From JBFWIL01 sp050256015 (GTDB taxonomy: Bacteria > Bacteroidota > Bacteroidia > Bacteroidales > Prolixibacteraceae), in assembly GCA_050256015.1 (NCBI GenBank), contig JBFWIL010000001.1, positions 1-34,019 on the forward strand: a DNA stretch of 34,019 nucleotides. The letters are read 5' to 3'. Below, piece by piece: positions 1-8,922 of the stretch (the first letter of the stretch is position 1; every line of letters begins with the position of its first letter). The translations under genes and the position numbers were made by a program. The notes beneath the pieces were generated by a model. That model searched no databases, had not been told where the DNA came from, and was given only the letters and a program-made list of their open reading frames with translations.

Positions 1-98
1 TCCGATCTAAAATAATAGGAAGACTGTTCCGATTGTGAAAGGATTTTTCTTTCTTTGTTTTGTGAAGAATTATTAAAAATTAATCTAAATAGTTTGCT

Positions 99-692
99 AT
101 GTCAATTACAAAAGACAAAATGGTTTCTTTAACCTATGATTTGAGGTTGAACGGAAGTGAAGGGGAGCTGATTGAGCAGGCAACTGAGGAGAAGCCATTG
201 CGTTTTGTATACGGAGCGGGAATGATGCTTCCTTCCTTTGAGGCCAAACTGGAAGGGCTGGTTCAGGGAAATCCGTTTAATATCAGTCTTTCTTCAAAGG
301 AAGCATACGGAGAAGTGAATGAGAATGCGTTTGTGGATCTTCCCAAACATATTTTTCATGTAGACGGTAAATTTGATACCGATCTGATTCGTGAAGGCAA
401 TACGGTTCCCATGATGAGTGCCGGAGGACAGCGTTTGAACGGTCTGGTTCTGGAAATTTCCGGTGAATCTGTAAAAATGGATTTTAACCATCCGCTGGCT
501 GGTGAAAACCTGTTTTTTTCAGGAGAAGTGCTGGAAGTCCGTAATGCAACAGACGAGGAGATGACAGCCCTGGCGGGAGACTGCGGTTGCGGAAGCGGAG
601 CTTGTAGCTGCGGGGAGGGCGGCAATAAAGATGACTGCGGTTGTGAAGGGAAAGGCCATGCTCCCGGCGGAAGCTGCGGCTGCGGACATTAA
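99..692 (+). CDS. slyD: SlyD-like FKBP-type peptidyl-prolyl cis-trans isomerase with Cys-rich metal-binding tail
   Basis: This 197-residue protein is probably a cytosolic prolyl isomerase and chaperone that may also handle metals. The N-terminal part (about residues 5-70) has the SlyD/FKBP pattern, with VSLTYDLRL, the segment FVYGAGMMLPSFEAKLEGL and a SKEAYGEVNE stretch; the middle (about 70-130) fits the insert-in-flap chaperone domain. The last 40 or so residues are rich in Gly, with eight Cys arranged as four CxC pairs (CGCG, CSCG, CGCE, CGCG) and two His, comparable to the metal-binding tail of E. coli SlyD, which binds nickel. There is no signal peptide. The chorismate synthase gene starts 15 bp downstream on the same strand, so co-transcription is likely. 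The family call is firm; the metal bound is inference. No clear promoter was seen in the 98 bp upstream. Confidence 0.9.
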   Translation: MSITKDKMVSLTYDLRLNGSEGELIEQATEEKPLRFVYGAGMMLPSFEAKLEGLVQGNPFNISLSSKEAYGEVNENAFVDLPKHIFHVDGKFDTDLIREGNTVPMMSAGGQRLNGLVLEISGESVKMDFNHPLAGENLFFSGEVLEVRNATDEEMTALAGDCGCGSGACSCGEGGNKDDCGCEGKGHAPGGSCGCGH

Positions 693-707
693 TCATTATA
701 CGAAAAC

Positions 708-1784
708 ATGAATACATTTGGTCAGATATTCCGGTTAAGCTCTTTCGGAGAATCGCATGGTCCCGCCATCGGGGGCATTATTGACGGTTGTCCGGCCGGA
801 CTGGAGATTTGTGCGGATGAGATTCAGCGGGAATTGGACCGCCGGAAGCCGGGACAATCGAAAATTACCACCCCTCGGCATGAATCGGACCGGGTGGAGC
901 TCCTCTCGGGTATTTTTGAAGGGAAAACCCAGGGAACGCCAATCGGCTTTATTATCCGGAACAAAGACCAGCATTCGGATGATTACGATAATCTGAAAAA
1001 TGTATTTCGTCCGTCGCATGCCGATTACACTTATATGGAAAAGTACGGCAGCCGCGATCACCGGGGGGGCGGACGTTCCTCCGCGCGCGAAACCGTTGCC
1101 CGTGTTGTGGGGGGTGCTGTTGCCAGGAAGTTGTTGCTCAGACAAACCGGAGTCTGCATACAGGCTTTTGTGAAACAGGTGGGAGAGGTGGAACTGAAAA
1201 AAAACTATCGGGAACTTGATCTGTCCCTGACCGAGTCGAACATCGTCCGCTGTCCCGATCCGGAAACGGCAGAACGCATGATTGCCCGGATTGAAGAAGC
1301 GGGCAGCATCCGTGACACCGTTGGCGGGGTCATTCAATGCATACTGAGCGGAGTTCCCGCCGGACTAGGGGAGCCGGTTTTCAACAAGCTTCATGCCGAT
1401 CTGGGGCATGCCATGCTGGGGATCAATGCCGTCAAGGGATTTGAGTACGGCTCGGGCTTTGAAGGAGCCAAACTGTCCGGATCGCAACACAACGATATCT
1501 TTGTGAAAACGGGAAATGGCATCGGAACCCGAACGAATCGTTCCGGAGGAATTCAGGGAGGAATCAGCAACGGTGAAGACATTTATTTCAATGTGGCTTT
1601 TAAACCGGTTGCAACCCTGCAGAAAGAACAGAAAACGGTGGATACCGCATATAAGGAAACCACGATCCATCCCAAAGGACGTCATGACCCCTGTGTGCTG
1701 CCGCGCGCCGTACCCATAGTGGAAGCCATGGCCGCACTCGTGTTAGCTGATCATTATTTGTTGAATCAAATTAACCGAATTTAG
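708..1784 (+). CDS. aroC: Chorismate synthase
   Basis: AroC converts 5-enolpyruvylshikimate-3-phosphate to chorismate, the last common step of aromatic amino acid synthesis; it needs reduced FMN. The 358-residue length is normal for the bacterial enzyme. The three family signatures are present: SFGESHG near residues 12-18, a GGGRSSARETVARVVGGA stretch around residues 120-137, and GGIQGGISNGEDI near residues 280-292. The gene lies 15 bp after the slyD-like gene, and its TAG stop is followed with no gap by the ATG of the DUF134 gene, which suggests a three-gene transcript. Neighbours do not include other shikimate genes. No truncation or unusual residue was noticed. Confidence 0.97.
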   Translation: MNTFGQIFRLSSFGESHGPAIGGIIDGCPAGLEICADEIQRELDRRKPGQSKITTPRHESDRVELLSGIFEGKTQGTPIGFIIRNKDQHSDDYDNLKNVFRPSHADYTYMEKYGSRDHRGGGRSSARETVARVVGGAVARKLLLRQTGVCIQAFVKQVGEVELKKNYRELDLSLTESNIVRCPDPETAERMIARIEEAGSIRDTVGGVIQCILSGVPAGLGEPVFNKLHADLGHAMLGINAVKGFEYGSGFEGAKLSGSQHNDIFVKTGNGIGTRTNRSGGIQGGISNGEDIYFNVAFKPVATLQKEQKTVDTAYKETTIHPKGRHDPCVLPRAVPIVEAMAALVLADHYLLNQINRI

Positions 1785-2201
1785 ATGCCACGAAAAAAAA
1801 GAGACCGGCGCCTGCTGGCACCTCCCGCCATTAAAGGGTTGTCTGTATCCGGTCCAAAAAACAGGTCGGAGGAGATTCAGTTGTTCTTTGAAGAATACGA
1901 ATCCATTAAACTGCTGGATTACGATAACCTGACTCAGGAAGAGGCAGCAGTTAGCATGCGTGTCTCCCGGCCTACCCTGACCCGGATATACGAATCAGCC
2001 CGGAACAAGGTAGCCCGCTCCATGGTGGAAGGAAAAGACCTGGTCATCCGGGGCGGAAACTTTCGCTTTGATGAGAATTGGTATCACTGCAATTCCTGTC
2101 ATTCCCGCTTTAACCTGTTTGACCAGTCAAAACAGGAATGTCCGGTTTGCCGGTCCCTGGAAATATATTCCCTGAACGAGTATTTTTCTGCAGAGAATTA
2201 A
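1785..2201 (+). CDS. DUF134 family putative DNA-binding protein (HTH plus zinc ribbon)
   Basis: This 138-residue protein matches the DUF134 family pattern. It has a basic start (MPRKKRDRR) and a sigma-factor-like helix-turn-helix around residues 45-75 (YDNLTQEEAAVSMRVSRPTL). The C-terminal segment has two CxxC pairs (CNSC and CPVC, about 18 residues apart), which would form a zinc ribbon. Its role is not established; a transcription regulator is the usual guess for the family. The start codon directly abuts the stop of aroC. Its TAA stop at 2199-2201 overlaps the TAA of the convergent symporter gene on the other strand, so the two genes share the palindrome TTAA. The family call is good and the function unknown. 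Confidence 0.85.
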   Translation: MPRKKRDRRLLAPPAIKGLSVSGPKNRSEEIQLFFEEYESIKLLDYDNLTQEEAAVSMRVSRPTLTRIYESARNKVARSMVEGKDLVIRGGNFRFDENWYHCNSCHSRFNLFDQSKQECPVCRSLEIYSLNEYFSAEN

Positions 2202-3448
2202 TGTGATCCGCTGCAAGCCGGCATGTACTTAAGAGCCGTTTCTTCTCCCTCACTGCGGGCAATGATCACGGCTCCGCAGCTATCACTCCACACATTGACT
2301 GCAGTCCGGAACATATCCAGAATGCGGTCGACCGCCATAATAAGTCCGATACCCTCCAGCGGCAGTCCCACGGTAGTCAGGATGACTGTGATCATCACGA
2401 GGCTTGCCATGGGTATACCCGCAGCTCCTATGGAAGTCAGCAGGGCTGTGACCACCACAAGAAACTGTTCGCCCGTACTCAGTTCTATTCCGTATACCTG
2501 GGCAATAAACATTACCACCATACATTCGTACAATGCGGTGCCGTCCATATTGATCGTTGCACCCAGCGGGAGGGTGAAACTGGACACCTGGTTGGACACC
2601 CCGCTTTTGTTTTCCACTGCATCCATGGTCAGTGGCAGAGTGGCACTGGAAGAAGCCGTGGAAAAAGCGGTGAGCAGAGGACTGATCATATTCTTCAGAT
2701 GAAGAAAGGGCCGGGCTTTGCCAATCCAGCGGACAAGCAGGGGCAGTGTGACAAAAGCATGAACAGCCAGTCCGGCGGCTACGGTAAACGTATATACAAG
2801 CAGACTCCCGGCCAGTTTATCCATACTTTCGGCATGCCGGGAAATTTCCCGGGCCACTAACCCGAAAATCCCCAGCGGCGTAAAGCGTATAATGAAGAGC
2901 GTAATTTTCATCATCACGGCAAAAAAACCGTCAAAGAAGGTCGTCAGGTTTTTTCGATATGGTTCTGCAAGCTGATGTATAAAAAAACCAAAGAGCAGGG
3001 CAAATACGATAACTCCGAGAACATTTCCCGAAGCCATGGCCCCCGCCACATTTTCCGGGATCATGTTTATAAACATGTCGGGAACCGATTGAACCGGCTG
3101 GTTGATACCGCTTGCGTCTTGCGCAACACCAAGTTTCACTCCTTCTCCGGGGTGGACCAAATTCACCAGGCTCAGTCCGGTAATAATAGCCAGCAAAGAA
3201 CTGAGCAGATAGTAGGAGATGGTTTTTAGTCCCATACGTCCCAGATTTTTCCCTCCGCCCAAACCGGAAATACCACTGATAATAGAACTGAAAACCAGTG
3301 GAATAATGACCATTTTCAGTGCCCGTAAAAACAGTTCTCCGATCCAGCCTACCCGGTTTCCTGTTTCTGGCAAAAAATATCCCAGAAATACGGCAAGCAG
3401 CAGGGCAATCAAAATTTGCCAGTGCAGTTTTAGCTTCAGTATTCGCAT
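2198..3448 (-). CDS. Dicarboxylate/amino acid:cation symporter (DAACS family, GltP/DctA-like)
   Basis: This is an inner-membrane secondary transporter that takes up glutamate, aspartate or C4-dicarboxylates with protons or sodium. The reading frame is open upstream to 3775, but that extension is not typical protein and runs back through the promoter and into fucI. The start at 3448 (MRILKLKLHWQILIALLLAV) gives 416 residues, normal for the family, with the first membrane helix in place. Family signatures are the serine-rich SSSATLP motif and the downstream NMDGTA motif, which form the substrate and ion site. A TAnnTTTG promoter box at 3469-3476 supports this start. It is divergent from fucI (133-bp gap) and convergent with the DUF134 gene. 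Substrate cannot be told from sequence reading alone. Confidence 0.92.
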   Translation of the reverse strand: MRILKLKLHWQILIALLLAVFLGYFLPETGNRVGWIGELFLRALKMVIIPLVFSSIISGISGLGGGKNLGRMGLKTISYYLLSSLLAIITGLSLVNLVHPGEGVKLGVAQDASGINQPVQSVPDMFINMIPENVAGAMASGNVLGVIVFALLFGFFIHQLAEPYRKNLTTFFDGFFAVMMKITLFIIRFTPLGIFGLVAREISRHAESMDKLAGSLLVYTFTVAAGLAVHAFVTLPLLVRWIGKARPFLHLKNMISPLLTAFSTASSSATLPLTMDAVENKSGVSNQVSSFTLPLGATINMDGTALYECMVVMFIAQVYGIELSTGEQFLVVVTALLTSIGAAGIPMASLVMITVILTTVGLPLEGIGLIMAVDRILDMFRTAVNVWSDSCGAVIIARSEGEETALKYMPACSGSH

Positions 3449-3468
3449 AAAAACAGTTTTGCTTTTGA

Positions 3469-3499
3469 CAAAGCTACTTTTTTCGAATATGTTATCCAA
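3469..3499 (-). promoter_or_regulatory. Bacteroidota-type promoter for the symporter gene
   Basis: On the minus strand the -7 box is TAGCTTTG (3469-3476), a full match to TAnnTTTG. Nineteen bases upstream is TTGG (3496-3499), one mismatch from the -33 consensus TTTG. Transcription would start about 15 nt before the ATG at 3448. This placement argues against the longer upstream reading frame. Confidence 0.6.
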
Positions 3500-3503
3500 C
3501 ATA
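3488..3503. promoter_or_regulatory. Palindrome between the symporter and fucI genes, possible operator
   Basis: TATGTT, four bases, AACATA forms a perfect 6+6 inverted repeat. It overlaps the -33 region of the symporter promoter and lies about 80 bp before the fucI start. It could be an operator for the GntR-type regulator encoded at 6738-7730, but no second copy was noticed, so this is inference. Confidence 0.3.
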
Positions 3504-3581
3504 AGCCGGCATATTCTAATTCTTCTTATATTAGCAGCACAGTACAGCACAATAAAGTATGCACTATAAACAAACTGATTT

Positions 3582-5363
3582 ATGAGTAACCGTTTAATCG
3601 GACAACTTCCGAAAGTCGGAATTCGTCCTGTTATTGATGGCCGGGAACGGGGAGTACGCGAGTCCATTGAAGAGCAGACCATGAACCTGGCCAGGGCTGC
3701 GGCCCGGCTGATTGAAGGAAACCTGCGTTTTCCCTCCGGAGAACAGGTGAAATGTGTGATTGCCGAAACGACCATCGGCGGGGTGGCCGATGCGGCCCGT
3801 TGTGCAGACCTGTTTAAGCGTGAGGGGGTGGGGGTTTCCCTGACTGTTACAGCCAGCTGGTGTTACGGTTCGGAGGTCATGGACAGCGACCCGCTGATCC
3901 CGAAAGCCGTATGGGGTTTTAACGGAACGGAACGCCCCGGAGCGGTATACCTGGCCGCCGCCCTGGCCGGTTATGCGCAAAAAGGACTTCCGGCATTCGG
4001 CATTTACGGACGCCATGTACAGGACCGGGACGACAACAGCATTCCGGAAGATGTACGGGAAAAGATTCTTCGCTTTGTCCGGGCAGCTCTGGCTGTAGCC
4101 GCCATGAAAGATAAATCGTATTTGTCTATTGGTTATGCCTCCATGGGCATTGCCGGATCGACGGTAAATCCGGATTTTTTCCAGGAATACCTGGGCATGC
4201 GCAACGAATTTGTGGAATCCATCGAACTGAAACGGCGCATGGACCAGGACATTTATGATCACGGGGAGTATGAGAAGGCCCTGAGATGGGTTAAGGCCAA
4301 CTGCAAAGAAGGAACAGACCTTAATGCTTCCGGCCAGCAGGCTGACCGCCGACACAAGGACTGGGAATGGGAAACCGTGGTTAAGATGACCCTCATCTGT
4401 CGTGACCTGATGATCGGTAACCCCAAACTGGCCGAAATGGGCTTCGGGGAAGAGGCCCGCGGCCGTAATGCCATTGCGGGAGGCTTCCAGGGACAGCGGC
4501 AGTGGACCGATTATTATCCGAATGGTGATTTTACCGAAACCATTTTAAATACTTCATTCGACTGGAACGGCATCCGGGAAGCTTTTGTGTTTGCCACGGA
4601 GAACGACAGCCTGAACGGTGTGGCCATGCTGTTCGGCCATCTGCTTTCCAATACCGCCCAGATTTTCTCCGACGTACGTACCTTTTGGAGTCCGGAGGCC
4701 GTTAAACGGGTTACCGGCAAGGAACTTACCGGCCTGGCCGGTAACGGGATTATCCACCTGCTCAACTCCGGAGCCACCACCCTCGATGCAACCGGACAGC
4801 AGCGCGATGCGGCAGGTAATCCGGTGATGAAGCCCTATTGGGAAGTGAACGAGACAGATATGAATAACTGCCTGGAAAACACCAGTTGGAGTCCGGCCAA
4901 CCTCGGATATTTCCGGGGCGGCGGTTATTCGTCCGCCTTTAAAACCACCGGGCAGATGCCGGTTACCATGTCTCGCATCAACCTGATTAAAGGATTGGGA
5001 CCTGTTTTGCAGCTGGCCGAAGGCTGGACCGTGGATATTCCGGAATGTATTCACAAGGTACTGAATGAAAGGACTGACCCAAGCTGGCCGACTACCTGGT
5101 TTGTGCCCCGAACAAACGGACAGGGGCCATTCACCGATGTATATTCCGTTATGGCCAATTGGGGTGCCAACCACGGGGCGATATCTTACGGACACATAGG
5201 AGCCGATATGATTACCCTGGCTTCCATGTTGCGGATTCCCGTGTGTATGCACAATGTGCAGGAAAATGACATTTTCCGTCCCAGCGCCTGGAATGCTTTC
5301 GGTTCTGAGCCTGAAACAGCCGACTACCGGGCCTGCACCACATACGGGCCGCTGTACAGATAA
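3582..5363 (+). CDS. fucI: L-fucose isomerase
   Basis: FucI interconverts L-fucose and L-fuculose, the first step of fucose breakdown, using Mn2+ in the cytosol. The 593-residue length matches the 591 residues of the E. coli enzyme. The metal ligands known from E. coli (E337, D361, H528) have counterparts at E340 (in ATEND), D364 (in FSDVRTFW) and H531 (in GANHGAISYGH). The N-terminus, PKVGIRPVIDGRERGVRESIE, is typical. fucP follows after 35 bp and the GntR regulator after that. Genes for fuculokinase and fuculose-1-phosphate aldolase are absent here, unlike the fucRIAKXP cluster of Bacteroides thetaiotaomicron. Arabinose isomerase and other relatives are unlikely given the full-length match in motifs. 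Confidence 0.96.
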   Translation: MSNRLIGQLPKVGIRPVIDGRERGVRESIEEQTMNLARAAARLIEGNLRFPSGEQVKCVIAETTIGGVADAARCADLFKREGVGVSLTVTASWCYGSEVMDSDPLIPKAVWGFNGTERPGAVYLAAALAGYAQKGLPAFGIYGRHVQDRDDNSIPEDVREKILRFVRAALAVAAMKDKSYLSIGYASMGIAGSTVNPDFFQEYLGMRNEFVESIELKRRMDQDIYDHGEYEKALRWVKANCKEGTDLNASGQQADRRHKDWEWETVVKMTLICRDLMIGNPKLAEMGFGEEARGRNAIAGGFQGQRQWTDYYPNGDFTETILNTSFDWNGIREAFVFATENDSLNGVAMLFGHLLSNTAQIFSDVRTFWSPEAVKRVTGKELTGLAGNGIIHLLNSGATTLDATGQQRDAAGNPVMKPYWEVNETDMNNCLENTSWSPANLGYFRGGGYSSAFKTTGQMPVTMSRINLIKGLGPVLQLAEGWTVDIPECIHKVLNERTDPSWPTTWFVPRTNGQGPFTDVYSVMANWGANHGAISYGHIGADMITLASMLRIPVCMHNVQENDIFRPSAWNAFGSEPETADYRACTTYGPLYR

Positions 5364-5398
5364 ATGATAACAGTTCCATATTATTTATCAAACAATTT

Positions 5399-6706
5399 AT
5401 GAAAGCTAAAGAAAAAGTTATTCCCGGGAAATTCCTTCTTCCTTTTGTTCTGATTACCAGTTGTTTTGCCCTATGGGGCTTTGCCAATGACATCACCAAC
5501 CCGATGGTGGAAGCTTTTTCCCGTATTTTCAATATGGGTGTGGGCGGAGGCACCTGGGTACAGGTTGTTTTTTACGGAGGCTACGGTGTCATGGCTTTTC
5601 CGGCTGCATTTTTCATAAAACGCTACACGTATAAGGCCGGTATCCTGATGGGACTGGGTTTATATGCCACCGGGGCGCTGCTGTTTATCCCGGCCAGCTA
5701 TATCGGGCTTTATTACCCTTTTCTTATTGCTTATTTTGTTATGACCTGCGGGCTGTCTTTTCTGGAAACCAGTGCCAATCCTTTCATCCTGTTTATGGGT
5801 CCCGACGCTACGGCTACCCGGAGGCTGAATCTGGCCCAGGCTTTTAATCCAATGGGATCGATTACCGGTATGTTTGTAGCCAAAACCTTAATTCAGGCCC
5901 GGCTTGATCCGCGAAGTGCCGGGGAAAGGGCCATGCTGGATCCGGAAACTTTCGAAGCGGTTAAAATGCAGGACCTGCATATTCTCAGCTCGCCTTACAT
6001 TGCCATCGGCGGGGTAATAGTAGCCATGTTCCTGCTGATCCTCTTTACCCGTATGCCCAGAAACGAAGATTCCTCGGCCAGACTGGATATATGCAACACC
6101 TTTAAAAGGTTGCTTCATGTTCGTCGTTATACCGAAGGGGTCATTGCCCAGTTTTTTTATGTCGGTGCACAGATCATGTGCTGGACTTTTATTGTGCAGT
6201 ACGGTCAGCGCATCTTTATGGAACAGTACGGTATGACAGCCGGGGATGCCGCCCAGAAGGCCCAGTTCCACAACATTATTGCCATGGGAATTTTTCTGGT
6301 TTCCCGTTTTGTCTGCACCTTCCTGCTAAAATACATTCCGGCAGGCAAACTGCTCATGAGTCTGGCTATGGGCGGAGGACTGCTTTCTCTGGGTACCATC
6401 CTGCTGACCGATATCAACGGGCTCTACTGCCTGGTGGGAATATCCGCATGCATGTCGCTGATGTTTCCCACCATTTACGGAATTGCCCTGCGGGGAATGG
6501 GAGAGGATGCCAAGTTCGGGGCGGCCGGGCTTATTATGTCGATTGTAGGGGGAACCCTGTTGCCCAAACTTCAGGCATGGTTTATTGACATGGACAGCCT
6601 GCTGGGGCTGCCTGCCGTAAACTTTTCCTTTATTATGCCGCTGATCTGTTTCCTGGTTATCGGATTTTATGGGTACCGTACCTATCGCGTCCATATGGGA
6701 GACTAA
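5399..6706 (+). CDS. fucP: L-fucose:H+ symporter (major facilitator superfamily)
   Basis: This 435-residue inner-membrane transporter has about 12 hydrophobic segments and fits the FucP branch of the MFS. The first helix carries CFALWGFANDITNPMVEAF, where the Asp corresponds in position to a key acidic residue of E. coli FucP. The motif SFLETSANPFI matches the E. coli LETAANPF motif, whose Glu is needed for proton coupling. It sits 35 bp after fucI and 31 bp before the GntR regulator, so a shared transcript is likely. Related sugar porters (glucose/galactose GluP type) share the LETSANP motif, but the neighbour makes fucose the best guess. Confidence 0.92.
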   Translation: MKAKEKVIPGKFLLPFVLITSCFALWGFANDITNPMVEAFSRIFNMGVGGGTWVQVVFYGGYGVMAFPAAFFIKRYTYKAGILMGLGLYATGALLFIPASYIGLYYPFLIAYFVMTCGLSFLETSANPFILFMGPDATATRRLNLAQAFNPMGSITGMFVAKTLIQARLDPRSAGERAMLDPETFEAVKMQDLHILSSPYIAIGGVIVAMFLLILFTRMPRNEDSSARLDICNTFKRLLHVRRYTEGVIAQFFYVGAQIMCWTFIVQYGQRIFMEQYGMTAGDAAQKAQFHNIIAMGIFLVSRFVCTFLLKYIPAGKLLMSLAMGGGLLSLGTILLTDINGLYCLVGISACMSLMFPTIYGIALRGMGEDAKFGAAGLIMSIVGGTLLPKLQAWFIDMDSLLGLPAVNFSFIMPLICFLVIGFYGYRTYRVHMGD

Positions 6707-6737
6707 CCTTCGGATGTGAATCTGTAATCGCATAATT

Positions 6738-7730
6738 ATGAAGTTTAATTTTCAACTGGATCCTGCTTCTCCCCAGACCAAGCTGCAGCAGTTGGTTCAT
6801 GCCATCAATGAGGCCATCAGTAACGGATTGCTGGAGGAGGGGGATTTTCTTCCTTCCGTAAACCGGCTGAGCAGGCAAAGCGGATTGTCGAGAGATACCG
6901 TTTTTAAGGCTTATTCCCTGCTTAAACAGCGAAGCATCATTGCCTCCACTCCAACGAAAGGTTATTTCGTGAGTTCCCTGTCTTTCCGGGTTATGTTGTT
7001 GATGGATGATTTCAGCGCTTTCAAGGAACAGCTGTATACCAGTTTCCGGAACAATTTACCAGACAATTATTCTGTGGATTTGCTTTTTCATCATTATAAT
7101 CCTGATGTGTTTGAGCAGCTGATTCTAAACAGTCTGGGGCGTTACAGCATGTATGTGGTGATGAATCCTGATAACCGAAAGGTTGAATCTGTTCTCAGGA
7201 AAATCGATCCGAACAAGTTACTGATTCTCGACATGGGCACCCCCGACAATACAGAATTGTCTTACATCACCCAGGATTTTACCATCGGTGTGGTTGACTG
7301 TCTGAGGGAAGGACTTTCGCTGATCAGGAAATACAGGGAGCTCCATCTGGTATTTCCCGACAAACTGTCGCATCCCCGTGAGTTTATCCAGTCTTTTTCC
7401 TATTTCTGCAGTTCCGCCCGTCTGCATCATTCTCTGATACGTAATATAAAATGCCACGAGGTGGAAGCCGGACAGGCCTTTCTGGTTATCCGTGATGATG
7501 ATCTGGTGCATATTATTCGGCAATGCCGGGCAAAAGGCTTTGAGCCTGGTAGGGAAGTGGGACTGATATCTTACAACGACACCCCGATGAAAGAAATTGT
7601 GTGGAACGGCATTACCACTATCTCGGTCGATTTTGAGGAAATGGGATCACGGGCAGCCCGTTTTGTGGAAACCAAAGAGAAAGTGTTTTCCACCCTGGCT
7701 CCCCGGCTGTTTATAAGGGGATCCCTGTAA
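6738..7730 (+). CDS. fucR: GntR-family transcriptional regulator with sugar-binding-like domain, probable fucose regulator
   Basis: The 330-residue protein has an N-terminal winged helix-turn-helix of the GntR type (about residues 10-75, with KLQQLVHAINEAISNG, LPSVNRLSRQSGLSRDTVFKAY and KGYFVS). The remaining part (about 85-330) looks like a LacI-type periplasmic-binding fold, not the usual FadR or HutC effector domain. The end reads GLISYNDTPMKEIVWNGITT followed by EMGSRAARFVETKE, typical of LacI-type effector domains. B. thetaiotaomicron FucR, which controls the fuc cluster, is also a GntR-type protein. Position directly after fucI and fucP supports a fucose-responsive role; this is inference. 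The stop lies 2 bp from the end of the convergent lipoprotein gene. Confidence 0.85.
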   Translation: MKFNFQLDPASPQTKLQQLVHAINEAISNGLLEEGDFLPSVNRLSRQSGLSRDTVFKAYSLLKQRSIIASTPTKGYFVSSLSFRVMLLMDDFSAFKEQLYTSFRNNLPDNYSVDLLFHHYNPDVFEQLILNSLGRYSMYVVMNPDNRKVESVLRKIDPNKLLILDMGTPDNTELSYITQDFTIGVVDCLREGLSLIRKYRELHLVFPDKLSHPREFIQSFSYFCSSARLHHSLIRNIKCHEVEAGQAFLVIRDDDLVHIIRQCRAKGFEPGREVGLISYNDTPMKEIVWNGITTISVDFEEMGSRAARFVETKEKVFSTLAPRLFIRGSL

Positions 7731-7732
7731 AC

Positions 7733-8815
7733 CTATTGATTTTCCAGACGGAGAAATTGATTCAGGACGGATTTCCTTTTATCCAGAATATAAAGATACC
7801 GTTCCGTCTGCCCCATATAACGGGTGGAATAAGCCTTGTTGGCCCAGTCAATGGCTTGGTCAATAAGGCCGAGCATCTCACAGGCCAGAGCCATGTTGTA
7901 CTGGGCTTTGCTTCGTTCCGAGCGCTTTCTTGAACTGGTATAGGGCAGCCAGTAAGTGTAGGCCGATTGCCAATCGCCTTCTGTTGTCCAGATCAGTACC
8001 TTTTCCGCCTCTTCCGTGTTAAGTACAAAGTATCCTCTTTTTTCTCTGATCCATGCGGGCGAAAGCCGGTTGTCAAGTTCCAGGGCCACCTGTATGCCGG
8101 TCTGAATAAGACACTCCTTAACCGAAGGAAGCCTGGAGAACAATCCCCGGGTGGTCAGGTCGGCATCAGACCAGGATATGGTATCGGTCACCACCAGCTG
8201 ACGGAGCACTTGTACGCTGTCCGGGACATAAATTTTCACCACGGCATCATAACGGGAATCGACAGAGGCAGTTACGTATCCTTCGTAACCGGGAATAGGC
8301 GGATGGGTGGTGTAACGGGTAATCAGCTTGTTATAATAACGTTCCAGAACCAGCAGCGCATCGGTCTGAAACAGTTCACAAACAGCGCGTACTTCATTTT
8401 GACCGAGTTCCTCGGGAATCCGGTAAAAATCCAGCTTGCGACCGAAATTGCGGTCCCTGGGAATAACCACATCATAACGCCCGGACTCAAACAACAAATC
8501 TCCAAGCACTTGCAGCGTGGTATCGGCAGCCAGACTGTCAAGCATCACCGCCTCCAGGTTGAAATTGCGTGAAAAGCAATATTCCTGCAAACTGTCGGGA
8601 TGATAATTCTGAAATTCATCTGTGATGCTGCGGTTCATCAGGGTGATACTGCGGATTTTTTCCGGAAGCAGATCCTGCGAAGGCCGCGATGTTTCTATCG
8701 TTATTGTCCGGTAACTTCCTGCACAGGAAGCCAGCAACAACAGGAACAACGATCCCTGTCCCAGCCGTATGAAGGTTCGCACGTATTGCATCGGAATCAT
8801 TCTTGTCACATTCAT
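7733..8815 (-). CDS. DUF6340-like lipoprotein
   Basis: This 360-residue protein is probably an exported lipoprotein. The N-terminus has a basic stretch, a hydrophobic run LFLLLLASC and a lipobox Cys at residue 31. An internal Met at residue 9 (position 8791) would give a more normal signal peptide and may be the real start. The region after the lipobox, with IRSITLMNRS and later SGRYDVVIPRDRNFG, resembles the DUF6340 family of Bacteroidota. The C-terminal 80 residues look like a helical TPR-type pair (NMALACEMLGLIDQAIDWANKAY). Function is unknown. The gene is divergent from the secreted protein at 8923 (107-bp gap) and ends 2 bp from the fucose regulator gene. Confidence 0.75.
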   Translation of the reverse strand: MNVTRMIPMQYVRTFIRLGQGSLFLLLLASCAGSYRTITIETSRPSQDLLPEKIRSITLMNRSITDEFQNYHPDSLQEYCFSRNFNLEAVMLDSLAADTTLQVLGDLLFESGRYDVVIPRDRNFGRKLDFYRIPEELGQNEVRAVCELFQTDALLVLERYYNKLITRYTTHPPIPGYEGYVTASVDSRYDAVVKIYVPDSVQVLRQLVVTDTISWSDADLTTRGLFSRLPSVKECLIQTGIQVALELDNRLSPAWIREKRGYFVLNTEEAEKVLIWTTEGDWQSAYTYWLPYTSSRKRSERSKAQYNMALACEMLGLIDQAIDWANKAYSTRYMGQTERYLYILDKRKSVLNQFLRLENQ

Positions 8816-8922
8816 GATCTCTGGCTTTCTTCATTTGCAAACGGGGAATAAAAGTACCACAAAAACCGGAAAAAATTAAATCGCTTTGCTTATATTTCAG
8901 CTTTTATAGCAAGTTTGAGTTT

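Noticed and set aside
2198..3775. Symporter as a 525-residue protein starting at 3775
   Set aside because: The first 109 residues are not transporter-like, overlap fucI and run through the promoter at 3469-3499; the start at 3448 gives the normal family length.
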